Shown here: positions 51,781-59,279 of the stretch, in pieces
Layout of the letters: each line of letters opens with the position of its first letter
Numbering within the stretch: position 1 is the first letter of the stretch
Assembly (NCBI RefSeq): GCF_900112615.1
Contig: NZ_FOMK01000005.1
Location: forward strand, 62,001 to 126,000
Direction of reading: 5' to 3'
DNA: 64,000 bases
Source of the DNA: Chitinophaga sp. CF118
Lineage (GTDB): Bacteria; Bacteroidota; Bacteroidia; Chitinophagales; Chitinophagaceae
The notes under the pieces: generated by a model
Told to the model about the DNA's origin: nothing
The model's input: only the letters and a program-made list of their open reading frames with translations
Database searches by the model: none
Made by a program: the position numbers and the translations under genes

Positions 51781-52824
51781 ATGGAGTACAGACAACTAGG
51801 AGGATCAGGATTAAGAGTACCTGTTTTAAGCTTTGGAACTGCTACTTTTGGTGGTGGCAATGAGTTCTTCAAGGCATGGGGTGCTACCCAGGCAGATGAG
51901 GCCAAACGATTGGTAAATCTTTGTCTGGATGCAGGTGTTAACCTGTTTGATACGGCGAACGTTTATTCGGCAGGAGCATCGGAAGAAATATTGGGTAAAG
52001 CACTGGCCGGGATCCGGAATAAGGTGTTAATTTCTACAAAGGCTACTTTCCCTTTAGGGGATGGGATTAATGATTATGGATCTTCCCGGTTCAACCTGGT
52101 CAAGTCTTGCGAAGAGAGCTTGAAGAGGTTAAATACGGATCATATTGATGTTTATCATCTGCATGGTTTTGATGCTAATACACCTGTAGAAGAAACATTA
52201 AGTGCATTAAACAACCTGGTACAAAGCGGAAAGGTGCGATATATAGCATGTTCCAATTTCTCCGGCTGGCACCTGATGAAGTCATTATCTGTTTCTGAAA
52301 GATATGGATGGGCGAAATACATCGCCCATCAGGCGTATTATTCTTTGCTGAACCGTGATTTTGAATGGGAGTTAATGCCGCTGGCTATTGACCAGCATGT
52401 AGGAACGATTGTATGGAGTCCTTTAGCCGCAGGTCGCTTAAGTGGTAAGTATAAGCGTGATCAACCTTTGCCGGAAAATGCAAGGGTTGCACAGGGCGGC
52501 AGTCCTATTCCGGAGTCCGCTGTTTCAAACGAAGTCTTCTATAATATTATTGATGTACTGGAAGAGGTAGCCGCTGAAACGGGGAAGACCGTTGCACAAG
52601 TATCCCTGAATTGGTTATTACAGCGTCCAACAGTATCAAATATTATAATTGGTGCGAGAAATGAAGAACAGTTAAAGTTGAACCTGGCATCTGTAGGGTG
52701 GAACCTAACATTAGAACAGGTGAAAAGACTGGATGCGGTTAGTGAAGTGCCCCCGGTATATCCTTATTGGCATCAGCGGGAATTCCCGATGTTAAATGCC
52801 GCCCCAAAGCTTTATCCACAATAA
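51781..52824 (+). CDS. Aldo/keto reductase
   Basis: NADPH-dependent (beta/alpha)8-barrel reductase of 347 residues, AKR11/YdjG-like group. It begins MEYRQLGGSGLRVPVLSFGT. The catalytic tetrad is visible: Asp and Tyr in LFDTANVYSAGASEEILGKA, Lys in VLISTKATFPLG and His in IDVYHLHGFD. The cofactor site near the end reads NIIIGARNEEQLKLNLASVG. Usual length for this branch. I choose ATG 51781 over 51745. It is closed by a terminator and has no obvious operon partner; substrate unknown. Confidence 0.92.
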   Translation: MEYRQLGGSGLRVPVLSFGTATFGGGNEFFKAWGATQADEAKRLVNLCLDAGVNLFDTANVYSAGASEEILGKALAGIRNKVLISTKATFPLGDGINDYGSSRFNLVKSCEESLKRLNTDHIDVYHLHGFDANTPVEETLSALNNLVQSGKVRYIACSNFSGWHLMKSLSVSERYGWAKYIAHQAYYSLLNRDFEWELMPLAIDQHVGTIVWSPLAAGRLSGKYKRDQPLPENARVAQGGSPIPESAVSNEVFYNIIDVLEEVAAETGKTVAQVSLNWLLQRPTVSNIIIGARNEEQLKLNLASVGWNLTLEQVKRLDAVSEVPPVYPYWHQREFPMLNAAPKLYPQ

Positions 52825-52825
52825 C

Positions 52826-52869
52826 AAAAAGGCTGTCACCGTTGTTATAGATACGGTGACAGTCTTTTT
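52826..52869 (+). terminator. Intrinsic terminator after the aldo/keto reductase
   Basis: AAAAAGGCTGTCACCGT pairs with ACGGTGACAGTCTTTTT (one G-T pair) around a 10-base loop; the 3' arm ends in T5. The paired A5 may let it work in both directions. Confidence 0.85.
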
Positions 52870-52968
52870 CCATATATAGCAATTTGTGTATATGATTTCA
52901 CTGATATTAATGGCATAGTTTTTTCATTAATGTATCGATTACAGCCACACAAAAACATTAGCTATTAT

Positions 52969-53211
52969 ATGATTAATATTCAAAAATTTCTGGAAGAATT
53001 TAAGGAACAATATGTTGATAACGAAGCAACAGGAATGACGATGGAGTCTGAGTTTAAATCCTTTTCCTCCTGGGATTCTCTAACGGCTATATCACTCCTT
53101 GCAGAAATTAAGTACAGGTATAATGTAGATATTGAGGAAGATGATTTAAATCGTTGTTCCCGGGTTGCTGATGTATACCACCTTATTGAGAAAAAAATTG
53201 CACATGCATAG
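52969..53211 (+). CDS. Acyl carrier protein (free-standing)
   Basis: An 80-residue carrier protein. The phosphopantetheine attachment serine is in FSSWDSLTAISLLAEIKYRY (WDSL, about residue 36), followed by the acidic helix III region VDIEEDDLNRCSRVADVYHL. It differs from housekeeping AcpP (DSLD/T-x-EL), so it serves a dedicated pathway. ATG 52969 is chosen; 52930 would add 13 residues. It overlaps the KAS III-like gene by 8 bases, so the pair is translationally coupled and probably works together. Confidence 0.82.
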   Translation: MINIQKFLEEFKEQYVDNEATGMTMESEFKSFSSWDSLTAISLLAEIKYRYNVDIEEDDLNRCSRVADVYHLIEKKIAHA

Positions 53212-54226
53212 TGCCTATATAATAGACACAACCTACTTTTTACCTGAAATTTTAATAGATAATGAGAGAATAAATGCAGAACATCCGGAATGGTCTGTAG
53301 ATAAAATAAGTGCTAAAACAGGCATTGAAAAACGATACTACGCAAAGGAGGATCAGACCAGTGGTGATCTGGCATATATCGCCGCAGAGCAATTTTTTGA
53401 GAAGGGGATTATTGAAAAGAGTAAGGTTGATTTTCTCATTTTATGTACCCAGAGTCCGGATTATTTTTTGCCTACCACTGCCTGCATTCTTCAGGATCGG
53501 CTGGGACTCAGTAAAGGTATTGGTGCATTTGACTTTAACCTCGGATGTTCGGGATTTGTGTATGGACTGGGAATAGCCAAAGGATTGGTTAGCAGCGGTC
53601 AGGCAAAGAATGTATTACTGATTACAGCAGAAACATATTCCAGGTTTATTAACCCCAACGATAAAAAGAATAAAACCATTTTTGGTGACGCTGCCACAGC
53701 AACATTAATATCCTCAGAACCGGTATTGGGAAAGCCGGTGGGTAAAATCCTGCACTTCTCTTATGGAACAGACGGTTCCGGAGCTAAACACCTGATAGTT
53801 AAAAACGGTGCATTAAGAAATATGCAAAAGGGAAATGCTGCTGATGTGTATGTCGCGGATGAGTTTTACTCGAATGACGATTACCTGTTTATGGATGGAA
53901 AACAGATTTTTGATTTTACAGTGTTCAATGTTCCAGGACTGGTAAATAATTGTCTGCAGAAAAATGAAGTTACTCTGGAAGATATAGATCTGTATATATT
54001 TCATCAGGCCAATGAATTTATGCTTGATAGGGTACGGCGAATGTGTAAGATTCCTGCTGAGAAATTTTACATCTTTATCAAGGATACCGGTAACACCGTT
54101 TCTTCTACAATTCCTATCGCATTAAATCATGCACTGGAAAATAATGTGATCAGTAAGGGGAATAAAGTTCTTCTATGTGGTTTTGGTGTAGGACTTTCAA
54201 TGGGAGCCACGCTTCTTGAATATTAA
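53204..54226 (+). CDS. 3-oxoacyl-ACP synthase III-like enzyme
   Basis: Condensing enzyme of the FabH/KAS III thiolase fold, 340 residues from ATG 53204. The catalytic triad is intact: Cys in FDFNLGCSGFVYGLG (about residue 113), His in IFHQANEFMLDRV and Asn in IKDTGNTVSSTIP. ITGIEKRYYAKEDQ and GFGVGLSMGATLLE are family marks. Together with the overlapping ACP it should prime or extend a special acyl chain rather than bulk fatty acids, because the genes are far from any fab cluster. A decayed copy of its C-terminal part lies at 55771. The product is unknown. Confidence 0.88.
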   Translation: MHSAYIIDTTYFLPEILIDNERINAEHPEWSVDKISAKTGIEKRYYAKEDQTSGDLAYIAAEQFFEKGIIEKSKVDFLILCTQSPDYFLPTTACILQDRLGLSKGIGAFDFNLGCSGFVYGLGIAKGLVSSGQAKNVLLITAETYSRFINPNDKKNKTIFGDAATATLISSEPVLGKPVGKILHFSYGTDGSGAKHLIVKNGALRNMQKGNAADVYVADEFYSNDDYLFMDGKQIFDFTVFNVPGLVNNCLQKNEVTLEDIDLYIFHQANEFMLDRVRRMCKIPAEKFYIFIKDTGNTVSSTIPIALNHALENNVISKGNKVLLCGFGVGLSMGATLLEY

Positions 54227-54417
54227 TCGAATTTGATATGAGACATTTCCTTCCGGAAAGCTTAATTCAAGAGTCATAAAATAAATAGTTGTACCCAATG
54301 ATACTGCTCACTGAATTATTTGTAAGGCAGGCTGGATATAAAGTAGCCTTTAAAAATTCTGACACCGGGCAGCTTTAGCAAGAACGAAACTACAAAGTAT
54401 TTGACCCAAAATCTCTA

Positions 54418-55512
54418 TCAATTCAACCTTGACTGTCTATATTTTTCCAAAGGCATAGCGACTACCTTATTTAGTAAATAAGCGAAAATAATTGTAAGCA
54501 AAACCTTGACCCAACCAATTTTTAAAAGTGTAAATGGAAGTCCTCCGCAAAAGAGAAAAACCAATATATGAGAGATATATACAGGATAGGATAATTCACC
54601 GATTTGATTGTCGAGTTTATTCTTTTTTAGAAAATTAAACAATAAAGGAATAGATAAGGTAATAGATAAAAAGTAACCGAGTTCTCTATATGAAAATGGT
54701 AAATAATCCGCTTTAGATGCGGGTAGATAAGAAAATGAAGTTGTAAAAGCAATTATAAAAGCAAAAGTAAATATGTTAATATATTTATTCAGCGATATAC
54801 TTTTTATTCTTAAATATCCCCGATATCCTAGATAACCAAATAAAAAGAACATAATTTCTGTTGGGAAAAAACGATACGTCCATGGATCATTTTTAAGATG
54901 AAGCTGATTATAAAGGAAAAGTCTTAGCAATAATGACATTAAAATTAGTGGAATTACTACCTTGAATCCTTTTCTCAAAATAAAAGGGGCTATTAAATAA
55001 AATGTAAGCTCAAGACCAAGTGTCCAGGCCTGTGTAATAAATAAAAAAGAATAGAGTGGAGGGTTGGCATTTCGAAAATCTTGAGTAAAGAATAAGTTGC
55101 CATTTTCGGGATTAATACCTAAAAACATGACTATATCTTGTCCAAAAATAATGATGTTAGTTAACACTAAATAGAAGAAAGAAAAAATATTGGTCTTTAC
55201 AGATAAATAACTTTCAAAAGTCAGTAATACGTGCCCTTTCGTTAATATTACTATCGCAATACTCGTAAATAAAGTTCCTAATAATACAGCCCAATAAATA
55301 GGATACAACCTTAGAAATCTATTAGTTATAAAGAGTTTATATGAATTATTTTGGCCAACATATTTTTCATTTATTATTAGGGACATGTAGAATCCAGATA
55401 TAATATAAAATGACTGCACTGCAACTTGTCCACCTACCAAATGCAATTTACCAATACTTGCTCCGTGGGCAGCGAGGACGGCTAAAGCCAATAGAAGTCT
55501 TAATATTCCCAT
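54418..55512 (-). CDS. Acyltransferase family 3 membrane protein (OafA/YrhL type)
   Basis: Integral membrane O-acyltransferase of 364 residues with about ten hydrophobic segments. The N-terminus LRLLLALAVLAAHGASIGKL has the catalytic-site histidine of the first helix, and VAVQSFYIISGFYMSLII is the second conserved block (the usual F-x-S-G-F). Such proteins add acetyl or other acyl groups to surface glycans or small molecules. It is convergent with the ACP/KAS III pair, so a joint pathway is possible but not shown. A remnant MBL-type gene lies just downstream of its promoter side. Codon use is A/T-rich. Confidence 0.85.
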   Translation of the reverse strand: MGILRLLLALAVLAAHGASIGKLHLVGGQVAVQSFYIISGFYMSLIINEKYVGQNNSYKLFITNRFLRLYPIYWAVLLGTLFTSIAIVILTKGHVLLTFESYLSVKTNIFSFFYLVLTNIIIFGQDIVMFLGINPENGNLFFTQDFRNANPPLYSFLFITQAWTLGLELTFYLIAPFILRKGFKVVIPLILMSLLLRLFLYNQLHLKNDPWTYRFFPTEIMFFLFGYLGYRGYLRIKSISLNKYINIFTFAFIIAFTTSFSYLPASKADYLPFSYRELGYFLSITLSIPLLFNFLKKNKLDNQIGELSYPVYISHILVFLFCGGLPFTLLKIGWVKVLLTIIFAYLLNKVVAMPLEKYRQSRLN

Positions 55513-55527
55513 ACAAGGTTTTAATTA

Positions 55528-55728
55528 TTAAAATAAAGTAGGTCCATGCCAATGATCCTCGTGGATGGGTTATATAATCGATAACATTCCAGGTTTCACT
55601 TTAGGGAAATTCCACCAGGATCTCCAATAACAGGACCCTAACAACCAAGGATCAATCAAAAGTGATTTATTTGCATGTTTTATGACCATTGAGGCATGAC
55701 CAAGAACTTTAAACCAGAGTTCATTTTC
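55528..55728 (-). pseudogene. Remnant of an MBL-fold metallo-hydrolase (N-terminal part)
   Basis: The minus strand reads ELWFKVLGHASMVIKHANKS, LLIDPWLLGSCYWRSWWNFP, KVKPGMLSII, a stop, then PIHEDHWHGPTLF and a second stop. GHAS, LLIDPWL and HEDH are the first motifs of the MBL-fold group related to CMP-NeuAc hydroxylase-like proteins. The frame is interrupted by TAA in the middle and the last two thirds of the gene are missing. There is also a stop just before the fragment and no start codon. The region 55513-56218 otherwise holds only the KAS III remnant. Confidence 0.6.
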
Positions 55729-55770
55729 TCATTTCAATTTAAGATCAAATATATATAAACCTATCTGTAA

Positions 55771-55987
55771 TCAATATCTTATATTTCATAGTTTGGCATA
55801 TAATGGCCTGCTGAAGGAGGAAGTTTCTCTGGAAGATGTGGATTTTCAGGCCCATGAGTTTATACTCAATCAGTTACGCTGAACGAGGAAGTTTCCCAAT
55901 GAGAAATTCTATGTATTTATGAGAGATAGTGGCAATACGTCTCAATGCCATATTGCATTGGTGTTGACTGAATTAGACACTTTTTGA
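55771..55987 (+). pseudogene. Remnant of a second KAS III-like gene (C-terminal part)
   Basis: The + strand reads NGLLKEEVSLEDVDF, QAHEFILNQLR, a stop (55880), then TRKFPNEKFYVFMRDSGNT. This lines up with the intact neighbour (NEVTLEDIDLYIFHQANEF, KIPAEKFYIFIKDTGNT) at 53204. Four codons including the catalytic His are deleted and the frame has a TGA, so it cannot be active. Weak further similarity in other frames reaches about 56109 (TWFGTIICMG or GLGPLSVW, compare CGFGVGLSMG). The N-terminal two thirds are absent. It is a related copy rather than a recent duplicate. Confidence 0.75.
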
Positions 55988-56218
55988 ACGATATAGGGCA
56001 GTCTTCTTCCAAATTCACTGGAGTAAAGAAACAGAAGAGTTTGATTAGATCTGATTTTGCAATTCAAATCACCTGGTTTGGGACCATTATCTGTATGGGA
56101 TACCTATAGCCAAAATTGGTTGGCTGCAGGTATCTGTGCAAAGCTTAGGAAATTGATTACGAAATGAAGAATATTGTGTTTGTAAGGGGGTCAAGCGAAA
56201 GAGTAAGCTTGCAACAAT

Positions 56219-57046
56219 TTATAATTTTACGATCTCTACCCTGCGATTTTTAGCTTTGCCATTCTCTGTATTATTATCTGAAAGAGGCTTGGTTTCTCCC
56301 CATCCTTTGTAGGAGAGTCGGGTTTTATCTATTCCTTCTATAATAAGAGCATCCATCACTGATTTGGCTCTATTCTCTGAAAGCGTTTTATTTGCTATAG
56401 GTGTTCCTGCATTGTCGGTATGTCCTTCAACGCTTATTTTAAGAGAGTGATCCGATCTAAGCATTTCTGCAACCTGGTCAATGGTTTTTTGAGATTCAGA
56501 CTTAATATCCGATTTGCCGGTTTCAAAGTTGATATAAAGCGTAATGGATCCATTTTTATTTATTGTATCCAATAGGTCACTGGCATTTATATCCTGCTGC
56601 ATACCTTCAATTTCGAGTATAGTAAGTTCGAAATTGCCAAGATTCTGTCCAGCCATGTCCATAACTACAATCCAGATGTCTTTACCAGATGATTTAGTGA
56701 AAAACGTTGCCAGGCCAGCATCCTTATTATAATATATTTTTTTCCCTCCTATCTTTAGTACGGCATTCTCGAAATTTTTTACAATCTGAAAATAGGAGGG
56801 AGCAGGAACTCCGCTTTCATTGTTGTAAGCATATTGAATAAATGTTTTTGTGCCTTCTTTCGTTTCTGATTTATCCTGCGCTGTTGGTATTGCGAATTCA
56901 TCATAATTTTTGGAGCATCCTGCAATAACTGTATTGGGCATCCTGTTGAACATTGGACTGTCTTTACAACCCTCTGTATCTTCCTGCGCAAATGCCGGAA
57001 TTAAAAAAACAATTGCCAGTATGAAAATGAATATCGCTTTTTTCAT
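56219..57046 (-). CDS. OmpA family protein
   Basis: Secreted peptidoglycan-associated protein of 275 residues. Signal peptide AIFIFILAIVFLIPAFAQ; a middle domain of about 140 residues with no name (SKNYDEFAIPTAQDKSETKE), and a C-terminal OmpA domain at about 165-275: LYINFETGKSDIKSESQKTI, ISVEGHTDNAGTP, NKTLSENRAKSVMDALI and KAKNRRVEI. The Asp and Arg that bind diaminopimelate are present. It follows the small monooxygenase-like gene by 47 bases on the same strand, so they may be co-transcribed. There is no outer-membrane barrel. Confidence 0.9.
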   Translation of the reverse strand: MKKAIFIFILAIVFLIPAFAQEDTEGCKDSPMFNRMPNTVIAGCSKNYDEFAIPTAQDKSETKEGTKTFIQYAYNNESGVPAPSYFQIVKNFENAVLKIGGKKIYYNKDAGLATFFTKSSGKDIWIVVMDMAGQNLGNFELTILEIEGMQQDINASDLLDTINKNGSITLYINFETGKSDIKSESQKTIDQVAEMLRSDHSLKISVEGHTDNAGTPIANKTLSENRAKSVMDALIIEGIDKTRLSYKGWGETKPLSDNNTENGKAKNRRVEIVKL

Positions 57047-57093
57047 TTATGGTATTTTGAGATTATTCAATGTTGTACCAACAGCCCCCGGTG

Positions 57094-57387
57094 TTACCAG
57101 GTCTGGTATATCTCCCGTGATCCGGTGAGGTACATATCCTGATATCCGGCCATGGCTTCTGTCATTTTCTTCATTGCTTCAGTGTCCTGTTTGTATTTCT
57201 CCCAGCTATTTTCGTAAGCGGTAAGACTTTCATATTGGCTTACCATTATAACTCTGTTATATTGACCAGTCATATCAGTCATTATGTTAACCAGTTCTTC
57301 GTTACCGGTCATTACTTCTTTAAACAATTTTGCCAGTTTTGAAGCATTACCGGGTTTACAAATAAAGATATCATGTACAATGACCAT
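57094..57387 (-). CDS. Small ABM/NIPSNAP-like dimeric alpha+beta barrel protein
   Basis: A 97-residue protein with ferredoxin-like dimeric barrel features: VIVHDIFICKPGNASKLAKL, NRVIMVSQYESLTAYENSWE, ending MYLTGSREIYQTW. The layout is like antibiotic-biosynthesis monooxygenases or NIPSNAP-type proteins, but catalytic residues are not recognisable. It is transcribed towards the OmpA-like gene. The 368 bases upstream (57388-57755) hold no supported gene; a long open minus-strand stretch there lacks a start codon. Confidence 0.65.
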   Translation of the reverse strand: MVIVHDIFICKPGNASKLAKLFKEVMTGNEELVNIMTDMTGQYNRVIMVSQYESLTAYENSWEKYKQDTEAMKKMTEAMAGYQDMYLTGSREIYQTW

Positions 57388-57755
57388 AATTAATTTTTTA
57401 AGGAGGAATTAATAATTTTGATGATATGCTTCCCAGGCATATACTTATATTTCCATCATATGAAGTTATAGACCCGGCAAAGCAGTATCCTGAAGTTTAA
57501 CAAAAACCCGGCGATTTAGTTCTTGAATATTTTGTAAAGCGTACTATTTGTCAATAAAAAACTGAAGATAACATTGCACAAAAATTTAAGATTACCGCAA
57601 CTAAAGACGAACAGCCCTTTAGGTAGCGGGTCAGACATCTGACAATACTCCTTTAGTTTCGCCCTTTGTTCACCCGGCAGGGATGCGATAGAAGAATGGG
57701 GCTAAATAGAAGTACTCATTTAATGCGAATAATGCTTCTTCGAAGCAGCCTTTTA

Positions 57756-58397
57756 TTATTTTATCTGTCCCAGATATAAGCTGTTTGTGCATAATATGCT
57801 ATTCCCGGCTTTAAATGAGAGGTACGTTTCTATCACTATTCCCTTCCACAAATCGTGGGGGAATTTTAATACATCCGTTCCTGTTTTTCTTTCAGCACCA
57901 TATAAATTATACACTGCTTCCTTTAAGGAAGGTGCATAAGCTATCAATATTACACGATCATTGTAATGCTTATAACTCTGATCGGGTGTCCATGAAAATC
58001 TTAATTGATCTCCTTCTACCATCACAGATGCGTTGATCCCTTCTGTACTCATTGGTCCCTCGGTAAATCTTACGTTTGGATAATCTATCTGGTAATCGGG
58101 ATATTGTCCTATAACCGCATTTTTAAATTGATAAGAGGAAGCTAAATTATTAGGGGTTTTTGATGTTCCTGTAGATGAATATTGAAAGCCAACGTTTATC
58201 AAATCTGTAAAATACGGATGTAAAAAATCAGTTACTGCCTTCATCTTTCGCAGTGGAGTAAGCTGTTTTTCTGAAAGCGGTTTATTGCTCTTTTGACGGC
58301 GCGAACGGAGAACATATTGGCCCCTGAGCATATAACCATTTAGAGGACCTAATACGCCAGATATGCCTCCTAAAATGCCATTTTTTAAACGTGCCAT
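57756..58397 (-). CDS. DUF6266 family protein
   Basis: A 213-residue protein that begins MARLKNGILGGISGVLGPLN then GYMLRGQYVLRSRRQKS. This N-terminus is the signature of the DUF6266 family, common in Chitinophaga and relatives, with no known function. The C-terminal part is a beta-rich domain (LRFSWTPDQSYKHYNDRVIL, IAYAPSLKEAVYNLYGAERK). No signal peptide is seen. It is followed by the open strip 57388-57755 and preceded by the inverted repeat at 58533. Identification is at family level only. Confidence 0.78.
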   Translation of the reverse strand: MARLKNGILGGISGVLGPLNGYMLRGQYVLRSRRQKSNKPLSEKQLTPLRKMKAVTDFLHPYFTDLINVGFQYSSTGTSKTPNNLASSYQFKNAVIGQYPDYQIDYPNVRFTEGPMSTEGINASVMVEGDQLRFSWTPDQSYKHYNDRVILIAYAPSLKEAVYNLYGAERKTGTDVLKFPHDLWKGIVIETYLSFKAGNSILCTNSLYLGQIK

Positions 58398-58532
58398 TGT
58401 AATCTGTATTGAAGGGTTAAAGCATGGGTTATTATAGACTGATACTATTTCCAGGGAGTAATGATAGTTACCAGGCTAACACTGGCAATTTAGTGAATAT
58501 CGGAGACTATTTCTTGTCTGGTTTAGTTATAA

Positions 58533-58642
58533 TAAACAGGTACTAAACAACAGGTAAGCAGTAGATAAACGGGAGGTAAACAGGTGTTACCTGAACTAAC
58601 ACCTGTTTACCTCCCGTTTACCTGCTGCTTAGTACCTGTTTA
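58533..58642. repeat. Long imperfect inverted repeat (57/46-base arms)
   Basis: Left arm 58533-58589 begins TAAACAGGTACTAA and ends GGTAAACAGGTGTTA; right arm 58597-58642 is its complement, with an 11-base insertion in the left arm and two mismatches. The spacer is CCTGAAC. The arms contain internal direct repeats of CAGGTAA and (A/G)GGTAAAC. It may be a MITE or REP-like element or a hairpin RNA. It lies in non-coding sequence between DUF6266 and the tRNA gene. Confidence 0.7.
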
Positions 58643-58912
58643 CTATACTTCCCTCATAAGAAAATACAGCATTCCATTAAATGATAACCCCAGCTAATTG
58701 TAACCGGGTTTGTCATTTTTCATGCATTCGTTAGTTTGTAAATTGCATGTTTATTTTCCTCATATAGGAATAGGTGAGCAGTATCAATAAACTTAGAAGA
58801 TAGGGTATTCTATATCTTGCCGCAGCTACTGGTTATTATGTTGATTGAACAACACACTTATTTTACTGGAATATACTTTGACTAATTTAAAAGAAACAAT
58901 GTTTTGCAATAA

Positions 58913-59017
58913 GAAGCCCTATCAAAATATGGCTTTCAGGTAATAAAGATCAATCGTGATATGTTGGTTCTGCATGGTGGTTCACTAAGATGACTGAGTT
59001 TTACATATTCGCCGTAA
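58913..59017 (+). pseudogene. Possible amidinotransferase/deiminase remnant
   Basis: The + strand reads EALSKYGFQVIKINRDMLVL, HGGSLR, a TGA stop (58991), then LSFTYSP. GGSLRC(L/M)S is the C-terminal catalytic cysteine motif of arginine-deiminase/amidinotransferase-type enzymes; the stop is exactly at the cysteine codon (TGY to TGA). Only about 35 residues are recognisable and the rest of the gene is gone. The assignment rests on a short match and could be wrong. 58643-58912 and 59018-59123 hold nothing I can name. Confidence 0.4.
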
Positions 59018-59123
59018 AAGTGAAATTTAGCAACTATAAATCAATAGGGTAGACCAATGTGACAACCAGTAGGGTAAAAACACCGAAGACGCCGGTAAAA
59101 CCTGCGCCTTCGAGAAAAATTTG

Positions 59124-59195
59124 TAGCCCGGACAAGAATCGAACTTGTATCTAAAGTTTAGGAAACTTCTATTCTATCCATTGAACTACCGGGCC
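59124..59195 (-). tRNA. tRNA-Arg (anticodon CCU)
   Basis: 72-base cloverleaf on the minus strand: acceptor GGCCCGG with CCGGGCT (first pair G-U), D arm GTTC...GAAT, anticodon stem GAAGT/ACTTT with loop TTCCTAA, T arm ACAAG-TTCGATT-CTTGT and discriminator A. The anticodon CCU reads AGG arginine codons. The terminal CCA is not encoded. It stands alone. Confidence 0.93.
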
Positions 59196-59279
59196 CTTCC
59201 GGATCTTTTAAATCCTAAAGTGGAGTGCAAAAGTAAACGTTTTTTGCAAATTACGTGCACACTCCTGAAATTTTGACTA

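Noticed and set aside
57534..57700. Open minus-strand stretch reading SSIASLPGEQRAKLKEYCQ and onward
   Set aside because: No start codon after the preceding stop, no family recognised and no promoter; it could be decayed sequence but cannot be supported.
59018..59123. Possible CCA-proximal or attachment-site duplication next to the tRNA gene
   Set aside because: No second copy of the tRNA 3' end, integrase gene or other island mark was found in the window.
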